Positions 7,959 through 13,812 of a stretch of DNA of 14,778 nucleotides are shown piece after piece. The position numbers and the translations under genes were made by a program. Source of the stretch: Pseudomonadota bacterium (lineage in GTDB: Bacteria; Pseudomonadota; Alphaproteobacteria; Acetobacterales; Acetobacteraceae); contig JAKCCP010000350.1 in assembly GCA_021841985.1 (NCBI GenBank), positions 1 to 14,778 on the forward strand. The letters are read 5' to 3'. Each line of letters starts with the position of its first letter. Position 1 is the first letter of the stretch. Under the pieces are notes generated by a model. That model ran no database searches and was not told the origin of the DNA. It saw only the letters and a list, made by a program, of their open reading frames with translations.

Positions 7959-8917
7959 CACGTCTCTCCTGCTTCCGTGAGGGCGTAATCGCCGCCGGGG
8001 CCGATCCCGCGAACCACGGCGAGTTCGGCGAGACGGCGGGCGGCACCGCGGCCCGCAAGCACGGCGATCAGATCGATGGTTTCCGCGATCAGCGCGCGCG
8101 GGACGGTGACGACGGCCTCCTGGATCAGCTGTTCAAGCCGGCGCAGCGCGCCCAGCGCCGAGCCCGCGTGCAGCGTGCCGATACCGCCGGGATGGCCGGT
8201 GCCCCAGGCCTTGAGGAGATCGAGCGCCTCGGCCCCGCGCACCTCGCCGATGGGGATGCGATCCGGGCGCAGCCGGAGCGAGGCGCGCACCAGGTCAGAG
8301 AGCGAGGCGGCGCCCTCCTTGGTGCGCAGCGCCACCAAATTGGGCGCGGCGCATTGCAGCTCGCGCGTATCCTCGATCAGCACCACGCGATCGCCGGTTT
8401 TGGCGACTTCGGCGAGAAGCGCGTTGACCAGCGTCGTCTTGCCGGTCGCCGTACCACCGGCAACCAGGATGTTCTTCCGCGCGGCAACGCCGGCGCGCAG
8501 CAAGTCCGCCTGATCGGCAGACATGATGCCGGCCTCGACGTAATCGCCGAGCGTGAACAGCGCGACGGCCGGGCGGCGGATCGCAAAGCAGGGCGCGGCG
8601 ACGACCGGCGGCACCAGCCCCTCGAACCGCTCCCCGGTCTCCGGGAGTTCGGCCGAGACGCGCGGCGCGCCGGGATGCACCTCGACGCCGACATGGTGCG
8701 CAACGAGGCGAAGGATGCGTTCAGCGTCAGCCGCGGGAATGCGAACGCCGGTGTCTTCTAGCCCGCCGGCGAGGCGATCGACCCAGAGCCGCCCGTCGGG
8801 GTTCAGCATCACCTCGACCACGCCCGGGTCTTCGAGATGGCCCGCAATCGCCGGCCCGAGCGCCGTGCGCAGCATGCGCGCGCCACGGGCAAAGGATTCC
8901 GATCGCAAGGAAAGCAT
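7958..8917 (-). CDS. trbB: TrbB, VirB11-type secretion ATPase
   Basis: A 319-residue protein from ATG 8917 ([20 protein letters not shown]). It has the complete VirB11/GspE ATPase signature: Walker A GGTATGKT at about 154-161, Asp box [10 protein letters not shown] at about 178-187, Walker B region [15 protein letters not shown] at about 214-228, and His box [15 protein letters not shown] at about 239-253. VirB11 hexamers act at the cytoplasmic face and switch the system between pilus making and DNA transport. The open frame extends upstream to 8965, but the family begins near MLxLRSE. A GTG at 8923 (six bases further up) is an alternative with GGGGG five bases before it. This gene normally follows the CopG-type gene directly. 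Here a 4.4-kb block with the SIR2 gene lies between them. Confidence 0.95.
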   Translation of the reverse strand: MLSLRSESFARGARMLRTALGPAIAGHLEDPGVVEVMLNPDGRLWVDRLAGGLEDTGVRIPAADAERILRLVAHHVGVEVHPGAPRVSAELPETGERFEGLVPPVVAAPCFAIRRPAVALFTLGDYVEAGIMSADQADLLRAGVAARKNILVAGGTATGKTTLVNALLAEVAKTGDRVVLIEDTRELQCAAPNLVALRTKEGAASLSDLVRASLRLRPDRIPIGEVRGAEALDLLKAWGTGHPGGIGTLHAGSALGALRRLEQLIQEAVVTVPRALIAETIDLIAVLAGRGAARRLAELAVVRGIGPGGDYALTEAGET

Positions 8918-8940
8918 CGTCACAAAAACCCCCACCGGAT

Positions 8941-8958
8941 CGCCTCGATGCCGAGGCG
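8941..8958 (-). promoter_or_regulatory. Perfect hairpin in the trbB leader
   Basis: CGCCTCG (8941-8947) and CGAGGCG (8952-8958) form a perfect 7-bp stem with a 4-base loop, beginning 24 bases upstream of the trbB ATG. In the minus-strand transcript the stem is followed after about eleven bases by GGGGG and TTTTT (around 8924-8933). The T-run is too far from the stem for a standard terminator. A role in attenuation or in masking the trbB ribosome site is possible but unproven. Confidence 0.35.
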
Positions 8959-9062
8959 GTTGCATCAGCGGGGTCGATTAGAAAGAGCCAGAAGTGAGGC
9001 GGCGCAATAAGGAGCGAGGGGGCGTAGGGCTGCGGGTTAGAAAAACAGGCGCCAAGGATGGG

Positions 9063-9090
9063 CCGTGACGTTCGCGATTGGCGGTCACGG
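9063..9090. repeat. Inverted repeat, possible operator or stem-loop
   Basis: CCGTGAC (9063-9069) and GTCACGG (9084-9090) are exact complements, separated by 14 bases, lying mid-way between the divergent trbB and SIR2 starts. The spacing fits a dimeric regulator binding successive DNA faces, or a stem-loop in the trbB leader. No matching regulator can be assigned. Confidence 0.35.
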
Positions 9091-9148
9091 GAGACCTGCC
9101 GTGTAGGGGATTGCCACCAGCATGCTTTGGAGCGGGCCCACCGATCGC

Positions 9149-9169
9149 GTGGCCGCAAAGGTGGCCGCA
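9149..9169. repeat. Short tandem direct repeat GTGGCCGCA
   Basis: GTGGCCGCA occurs at 9149-9157 and again at 9161-9169, so the period is 12 bases. It directly precedes the TTGTC...GACAA dyad. It could be paired protein-binding sites or a recombination scar. In GC-rich DNA a 9-mer repeat may also be chance. Confidence 0.3.
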
Positions 9170-9170
9170 T

Positions 9171-9191
9171 TTGTCCAAAAATATGCGACAA
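9171..9191. repeat. TTGTC...GACAA dyad, candidate left boundary of the inserted block
   Basis: TTGTC (9171-9175) and GACAA (9187-9191) flank an AT-rich centre (AAAAATAT) in otherwise GC-rich DNA. Its right half, TATGCGACA (9182-9190), recurs inverted as TGTCGCATA at 13184-13192 on the far side of the SIR2 gene. That is what one might see at two ends of a mobile block. A 9-base match alone between two regions of this size is expected about once by chance, so this is only a candidate. Confidence 0.3.
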
Positions 9192-9277
9192 GCCAGTTGA
9201 GTGAGCCCTTCTAAGTTATCTCGCTGTCGATCGGGCGATCCAGAAACAGGACTATTCCGGCTGAGCCAGGCCAGCGC

Positions 9278-9283
9278 TATACT
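9278..9283 (+). promoter_or_regulatory. Candidate -10 element for the SIR2 gene
   Basis: TATACT, five of six bases of the sigma-70 consensus, lies 90 bases upstream of the TTG start. The region 17 bases upstream (about 9255-9260) has no good -35 match, so the promoter would be weak or activator-dependent. It would leave a leader of roughly 80 bases that includes the palindrome at 9332-9343. Confidence 0.35.
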
Positions 9284-9331
9284 CCTTCGAAGGGCACCGG
9301 TCTGGCTCCCATCTGGAAAGCCCCGGTTTAG

Positions 9332-9343
9332 AAAAACGTTTTT
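9332..9343. repeat. Perfect AT-rich palindrome in the SIR2 gene leader
   Basis: AAAAACGTTTTT is a 12-base perfect palindrome located 30 bases before the SIR2 gene start and just downstream of the candidate promoter, a position that would suit an operator. It lies next to the second copy of TTAGAAAAAC. Confidence 0.3.
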
Positions 9344-9372
9344 GTACGCCAAAAAGCCGCGAGGCCAGGTCT

Positions 9373-12300
9373 TTGCAACTCGAGAATCTTCCCGACTATC
9401 CTGCGTTGCAGCAGCTTGCCCGCGCGCTCTGGCACAAGGGAACGGCGCGAGGAGCAGCAGTTCTCGTCGGGGCGGGCTTTAGCAAGAACGCGGAACGCGC
9501 CGCTCAGGATACGCCCGAGCCACCGCTTTGGCACGACTTTGTGCACGATATGGCGGACGAGCTTTATCCTCATAGCCCCCAGAATATTCCGTCAGACCCA
9601 TTGAGGCTTGCCGAAGAGTACCGGACATATTTTGGCCAAGCTGGGTTGGACGAATTTATTCGCATCCGGATTTGTGATATGGCTTGGCAGCCAGGACCGC
9701 TCCACCAGGCTTTGCTCGGCCTGGAATGGTCGGATGTATTGACCACGAATTGGGATACATTGCTCGAGCGGGCGGCTGATAGCATTAGCGATCGCCACTA
9801 TGACCGGGTGCTGTGTACCGCAGACCTTGCCCACACCACCGCGCCACGCATTGTTAAGCTCCACGGCTCTCTTGGCACGACCGAGCATTTCATCGTCGCC
9901 GAAGAAGACTTTCGAACATATCCGACGAAATTTGCCGCATTTGTAAATCTGGCTCGACAGATATTTATTGAGAACGAGCTGTGTCTCTTGGGATTCAGCG
10001 GTGACGATCCCAATTTCCTTCAGTGGTCGGGATGGGTGCGTGACAATTTGGGCGGGAGTTCCCGCCGCATCTACCTTGTTGGGGTACTAGACTTGTCGCC
10101 GGCCAAACGCAAGTTCTTGGAAGCGCGGAACATAGCACCGATTGACCTGAGCTCCATCGTACAAAATGGAACGACAACGGCCCGGCATGCGGAGGCAACA
10201 CATATCTTTCTGGAGTTTCTCGCGGCCGCCAAGCCAAAGCCCCGGCACGACTGGCACCCGGCCTCGAGTGCGGCATACACGTTTCTGCCGTCTACGCCGC
10301 AAGATCAACAGCGTCTAGGCCGGGATCTGAGCTACGGGGCGTCGGTACTCGAACAGGCGGCCACCATTTGGCGTCGAGACCGCAAGAGCTATCCCGAATG
10401 GCTCATCTGTCCCGCCCCTAGGCGAACAGACTTACTGTTGGGGATGAGGGGCGTCTCGATAACGCACGAAATCGTTGATGCAGTTCCAGAAGAACGCAGA
10501 GACCAGATCGTCTATGAAATATTCTGGCGGTACAGAACCGCCTTCGGACAAATTGACGAACGGCTTGCGGATTTATTCGCAAAGTTTGCAGACCCGACAA
10601 CGGTCAGCGGCCTTTCCAAACAGCGACGCTGCGAAATCGCGATCTTGCTCCTGCGGCGCGCGCGGCGCGCTGCCGACGAAGAGGCTTTCGGAGGCTGGGC
10701 AGAAATTATTGAAGCACAGTGCGAGCCACGCACTGATCTTCGTGCGGAGGTTGCGTATCAGAAGGCACTCTATGCGCGGGATCGTCTGGATTTCCCCGCC
10801 GCATCGGTGGAGGTGGCAACCATAGAGGGCGTTGATCCGGTTTGGCCCTTTAGAAAGGCAGCCTTGCTGGCCGAACTTGGCGAATTTGAAAAAGCCCACA
10901 AGCTTGTGACCGACGCAGTCGCGGAGCTCAATCGCCGGCAATCGGCAGATAGAAGCTCTCTCTGGCTGCTTTCGCGCCGGGCATGGGCCGAGTGGCTAGC
11001 CCGAGCGGTACGGCTGGATCAACTCAGTGGCGGCGAGGAACCCCGGTGGACCTTGGAATTCCAGGACGCACATTGTGACCCGAAAGTAGAGACGGATTGG
11101 ATCGGTAACGAGGCCGCGGCAGCGGTGCGTAGGCGACTGGAGCAATCCAAACCGACGATCCCGCTTTTTCAGGCGGGATACTACCGGAAGGCGGGACAAA
11201 CCATCCATTTGCAAAGCGCCGCAGTCGTAGAGCCACTCGAAGCGTTGGAATCCGTGATGGAGACAGCGGGCATGCCGATGCGGCTTCACCATGTTACATT
11301 TGTGAAAGATGTGGCCCGCGATGCCGCCGAACTCGCGTTCGAGCCTTCGTTCCAATGGTACATATGGTTTCTCCGGGCAATCGGCAGCCCCTTTGATGCG
11401 CTGTTCGGGCGCTATTTGGGACGCGTCGCCATTGCGCAGCTTCCGACCAAGGTCGCAATTGCCCTTTCTGAAGCGGTGCGGGCGGCAATCGCATATTGGC
11501 GGGGGAAAGCCAAGGACACTTCATCACGTCACTGGATGTTCGCGATCGAACAACTCCGGTTCCTAGTAGAAGTGCTGGCGCGAATAACAGTCCGGCAGGA
11601 GCCATTGGCCGCACGAGCGAGCCTGGATCTGGCTTCCGATCTCGTACGAGACGCATCGTTCCGCCATCCCTGGCTACGTGACTCGCTGACTCACCTCGTG
11701 GACTATAGCATTGAAGCAATCCCGCCGGCTGAACGGTCGGCTGCTGTTCTGCCGATGCTGGAGTTTCCGTTCTCGGACGACAGAGGCGCGGGCCCGTTTC
11801 AGTGGCCAAATCCCATTCAGTCCTTGTGGACGACGAAACCAGACAGAGTCATGGACGATCCTCGCTGGAGCCGATGCGTGGCACACCTTATCGAGCACGC
11901 GAAGGCAGGAATTCCGCAACGGCCTGAGGCGATCGTGAGACTGGCCTACCTGTCGAGATATGGCGTGTTGACAGCAGATGAAGCGGAGGCTTTCGGGGAG
12001 GCTCTCTGGTCAGAGACCGACGCAGCAAGCGGGGGGCTTCCCGCAAATACGAATTTGCTGGCTTCGATGTTCGCTCAGTTACCAGCGCCGAAGACGATCG
12101 ACACGGAGAAGCTAGTCCGCGCGCACTTGTTTGATTCTGATATCGTGGAAATCCTGTCTCCTTCGGGCGCTCTCAGTTCACACGACATTGAAAATAGGCT
12201 CAACCGCCTTCAGGCCATCGCCGATACCGCACAGGGACCACTTCGACCCACTGCCGATCAGGCGGCTCGGATGTTTGACACCATAGTCCGCTGGCGTCCC

Positions 12301-13005
12301 CCAGCTTCCGCGCTGTCAGACCCGATCCGTGCCGACTTCCTGAGACCGTTGCAAGAAAATGCGCGCACGCTCGGGGAGGTGTTACGAACCGTAGCAACTC
12401 CCTCCCTGCGGTTTGACAACCGCACTTCGCAGCGCGCCCGCGCTCTTCTTGCGTTCCTCTACGAAGTGCCCGGCAGCACGGCCGCGGCCGTGTTGCCGCA
12501 TTTCCTTGGGACCGACGATGATCTGCGAGCGAAGATTGTCGGAGGCATTCAGCAAGCTATCTCGGCGCGGACCGACGAAGAAGTCGGCGGCGGCGTCATG
12601 GCCGTCGAAGAGTGGTCGGCACGGGCGGCGAGCGGCGCCTCGCCGCCGTTCCCGCCGCAACTCGCAGATAGGCTGATTTCGGCCATTGAAAGCCGCCGCG
12701 AAATTGGGATGCGATTGGTCTTGAGGGGCGTACGCCGCTTAATCGTTGCTGGAATGGTGGAGGAAAGCGACCGGTTGCGAGTTTCACGGGTGCTTGGCGA
12801 ACTGCTGGTCGAGCAACAATACGAGCGAATCGATCTGGACAGCCGAGAGGCGGTATCAGTGTCTTTGGTTCGGGCAGAGTGTGTCCGGCTAGCCCGCGCA
12901 CTTGAGGATGCCGGCACTCGAGGCCCAGATAGCACGGGTTGGTTGAACGCTGCACCGAGCGATCCTTTGCCTGAGGTGCGTTTTGCCTTAGCTGCGGAGG
13001 ATTAG
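9373..13005 (+). CDS. Large SIR2-domain protein, probable NAD-depleting defence effector
   Basis: A 1210-residue protein. Residues ~25-285 form a SIR2-like domain: AVLVGAGFSKNA with the NAD-binding GAGFS at 33-37, DVLTTNWDTLLE at 121-132, IVKLHGSLGT with the catalytic-type His164, LLGFSGDDPNFLQWSG at 205-220, and IYLVGVLDLSPAKRK. The rest is rich in Ala/Leu/Glu/Arg, looks helical, and has a TPR-like stretch at about 455-525. No Walker A motif, nuclease motif or membrane helix is visible. SIR2 domains in phage defence (DSR1/DSR2, ThsA) hydrolyse NAD+ and stop growth of infected cells. This size and layout are closest to DSR-type single proteins, so defence is inferred, not shown. The start is TTG 9373: an in-frame stop lies at 9262, no ATG intervenes, and GAGG sits eight bases before it. 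It is the only plus-strand gene here and has visibly lower GC than the trb genes. Confidence 0.9.
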   Translation: MQLENLPDYPALQQLARALWHKGTARGAAVLVGAGFSKNAERAAQDTPEPPLWHDFVHDMADELYPHSPQNIPSDPLRLAEEYRTYFGQAGLDEFIRIRICDMAWQPGPLHQALLGLEWSDVLTTNWDTLLERAADSISDRHYDRVLCTADLAHTTAPRIVKLHGSLGTTEHFIVAEEDFRTYPTKFAAFVNLARQIFIENELCLLGFSGDDPNFLQWSGWVRDNLGGSSRRIYLVGVLDLSPAKRKFLEARNIAPIDLSSIVQNGTTTARHAEATHIFLEFLAAAKPKPRHDWHPASSAAYTFLPSTPQDQQRLGRDLSYGASVLEQAATIWRRDRKSYPEWLICPAPRRTDLLLGMRGVSITHEIVDAVPEERRDQIVYEIFWRYRTAFGQIDERLADLFAKFADPTTVSGLSKQRRCEIAILLLRRARRAADEEAFGGWAEIIEAQCEPRTDLRAEVAYQKALYARDRLDFPAASVEVATIEGVDPVWPFRKAALLAELGEFEKAHKLVTDAVAELNRRQSADRSSLWLLSRRAWAEWLARAVRLDQLSGGEEPRWTLEFQDAHCDPKVETDWIGNEAAAAVRRRLEQSKPTIPLFQAGYYRKAGQTIHLQSAAVVEPLEALESVMETAGMPMRLHHVTFVKDVARDAAELAFEPSFQWYIWFLRAIGSPFDALFGRYLGRVAIAQLPTKVAIALSEAVRAAIAYWRGKAKDTSSRHWMFAIEQLRFLVEVLARITVRQEPLAARASLDLASDLVRDASFRHPWLRDSLTHLVDYSIEAIPPAERSAAVLPMLEFPFSDDRGAGPFQWPNPIQSLWTTKPDRVMDDPRWSRCVAHLIEHAKAGIPQRPEAIVRLAYLSRYGVLTADEAEAFGEALWSETDAASGGLPANTNLLASMFAQLPAPKTIDTEKLVRAHLFDSDIVEILSPSGALSSHDIENRLNRLQAIADTAQGPLRPTADQAARMFDTIVRWRPPASALSDPIRADFLRPLQENARTLGEVLRTVATPSLRFDNRTSQRARALLAFLYEVPGSTAAAVLPHFLGTDDDLRAKIVGGIQQAISARTDEEVGGGVMAVEEWSARAASGASPPFPPQLADRLISAIESRREIGMRLVLRGVRRLIVAGMVEESDRLRVSRVLGELLVEQQYERIDLDSREAVSVSLVRAECVRLARALEDAGTRGPDSTGWLNAAPSDPLPEVRFALAAED

Positions 13006-13080
13006 AAGCAGCTCGCGAGCGATTCCGAATGGACACGACGTAGGCGCTTATGGAGCGTTATGGCAATGGTAACTTGATGC

Positions 13081-13102
13081 TTGCGAAAGCTGGCTTTTGC
13101 AA
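13081..13102 (+). terminator. Stem-loop downstream of the SIR2 gene, possible terminator
   Basis: TTGCGAAAGC (13081-13090) pairs with GCTTTTGCAA (13093-13102) with a single G-T wobble, giving about nine base pairs around a CTGG loop. It starts 75 bases after the SIR2 stop codon. No T-run follows, so it is not a canonical intrinsic terminator. It could act in either direction between the converging genes. Confidence 0.35.
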
Positions 13103-13183
13103 TTCCATATCGTTGTGGGCACTCGCTTTTCACGGATACATCCCAGAACCGGACAGTCGCTTTTTTCTTTCCCGGTCACCTGC

Positions 13184-13217
13184 TGTCGCATAATTCGTAA
13201 AATCGGCGACAGTCGCC
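13184..13217. repeat. Compound inverted repeat resembling a recombinase site
   Basis: TGTCGC (13184-13189) and GCGACA (13206-13211) are exact complements. They bound a 28-base segment with an AT-rich left half (ATAATT) and centre. The right arm is itself part of a perfect 13-base palindrome, GGCGAC-A-GTCGCC (13205-13217). The 28-base size and the TGTC...GACA ends are reminiscent of crossover sites of Tn3-type serine resolvases, but the central bases do not match that family well and no recombinase gene is in the window. Confidence 0.35.
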
Positions 13218-13297
13218 CTCTCTCGGGCTTCACGCGATGCTGCCACGTCGCGCGTCTTTGCCGGCCACCGCGGCATCCTGCGACTAAAATAGGCGAC
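13198..13297. repeat. Direct repeat TAAAATNGGCGAC, two copies
   Basis: TAAAATCGGCGAC (13198-13210) and TAAAATAGGCGAC (13285-13297) match at 12 of 13 bases and lie 87 bases apart in the same orientation. With the ACAGTCGC copies at 13153-13160 and 13209-13216 they suggest several binding sites for one protein, such as a recombinase or a regulator. Confidence 0.4.
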
Positions 13298-13335
13298 CAC
13301 CCGCAATCACCGCAAGACGAAAGCTCCCGCGCGGC

Positions 13336-13349
13336 GGCCGAATCCGGCC
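13336..13349 (-). other. Small stem-loop after the CopG-type gene
   Basis: GGCCG (13336-13340) and CGGCC (13345-13349) pair around a 4-base loop, three bases past the CopG-type stop codon in the minus-strand transcript. There is no T-run. It may stabilise the mRNA 3' end or simply be chance. Confidence 0.2.
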
Positions 13350-13351
13350 AT

Positions 13352-13807
13352 TCAGCGATGGTCTCGGTCCTCACCGTCTCGGCCCCCATCTGCCTCCGCC
13401 GCGTTCTCCGCCACATCGCGGACAATCTCATCGGCCAGCGTGCGACCGCGCGCAAGTCGTCGACCGAGCGCCTCGACGAAGCTCTGGTAGCGCTCGCGGC
13501 CCTTGGCTTGGGCGGAGGCGAGGGCGCTGTCGGGCAGAGGCGGCGTGCTGGTCAGCCAGAAGCGGACGAAGACGGCCAGCGCCTCGTTCGTGATGGCGAC
13601 ATGCCGCTCGAGCCGCTCGAGATGCCGGCCGATGCGATCGAGGCGGCGGGCGAGCGCGGCTTCCAGCCGGTCGGCGCCGTCGGGGGAGAGATGTGAGGCG
13701 AGTGCTGCCTCGACGATCAGGGCCTGGCTCACGCCTTTGCGTCCCGCGTGGTCGGCGAGTTTGGTCATCAGATCGGCCGGCAGGCGGAATGTGTGCTTGG
13801 TTCGCAT
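13352..13807 (-). CDS. CopG-type ribbon-helix-helix protein between traG and the trb block
   Basis: A 151-residue protein. Its first ~40 residues, KHTFRLPADLMTKLADHAG then KGVSQALIVEAALASHL, follow the ribbon-helix-helix plan: a short beta strand with basic and polar residues, then two helices. The remainder is helical and charged (DRIGRHLERLERHVAITNEA, then AVFVRFWLTSTPPLP, a stretch conserved in this family). A gene of this type regularly sits between traG and trbB in alphaproteobacterial transfer operons. It probably binds DNA and may regulate the operon or help present DNA to the coupling protein, but this is inference from fold and place. The ATG at 13807 follows the traG stop by five bases. 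Its stop at 13352 now faces the SIR2 gene instead of running into trbB. Confidence 0.88.
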   Translation of the reverse strand: MRTKHTFRLPADLMTKLADHAGRKGVSQALIVEAALASHLSPDGADRLEAALARRLDRIGRHLERLERHVAITNEALAVFVRFWLTSTPPLPDSALASAQAKGRERYQSFVEALGRRLARGRTLADEIVRDVAENAAEADGGRDGEDRDHR

Positions 13808-13812
13808 CGCGC

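Larger units (their letters stand above)
8918..9372. other. Divergent intergenic region between trbB and the SIR2 gene
   Basis: A stretch of 455 bases without a convincing gene. It must hold the control of two divergent units: trbB-trbI to the left and the SIR2 gene to the right. What I can see: a hairpin near trbB (8941-8958), an inverted repeat (9063-9090), a 9-bp tandem direct repeat (9149-9169), a TTGTC...GACAA dyad (9171-9191), a good -10 element for the SIR2 gene (9278-9283), an AT palindrome (9332-9343), and TTAGAAAAAC occurring twice (9037-9046 and 9328-9337). On the minus strand I found no well-spaced -35/-10 pair for trbB. Minus-strand frames across it lack family features. Confidence 0.6.
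13006..13351. other. Convergent intergenic region with short repeats
   Basis: This stretch of 346 bases lies between the ends of the SIR2 gene and the CopG-type gene. No frame in it has family features. It contains a hairpin close to the SIR2 gene (13081-13102), a T6 run (13161-13166), a dense set of GTCGC/GCGAC words between 13155 and 13297 around AT-rich cores, and a small stem-loop just after the CopG-type stop (13336-13349). The ancestral junction between the CopG-type gene and trbB should lie at its right end. Confidence 0.6.

Noticed and set aside
7648..8058. Upstream extension of the trbD frame to 8058
   Set aside because: It overlaps trbC and trbB in another frame. The TrbD family starts at the ATG at 7647, which overlaps the trbC stop.
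8978..9352. 124-codon minus-strand frame between trbB and the SIR2 gene
   Set aside because: No recognisable domain, membrane segment or convincing ribosome site. It crosses the inverted and direct repeats of the intergenic region. It could be a remnant of an older gene but nothing supports it.
13161..13166. T6 run as an intrinsic terminator for the SIR2 gene
   Set aside because: No stem-loop lies immediately upstream of the run. The only good hairpin (13081-13102) is about 60 bases away.
8918..13351. Insertion sequence or transposon carrying the SIR2 gene
   Set aside because: No transposase, integrase or resolvase gene and no long terminal inverted repeats or target duplication could be found. 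Only short candidate end sites are visible, so no mobile-element feature was called.
13048..13455. 135-codon minus-strand frame overlapping the CopG-type gene end
   Set aside because: It starts inside the CopG-type gene in another frame and runs through the repeat cluster. Its composition is not protein-like (many Cys, Arg, Ser, Trp) and it has no family features.
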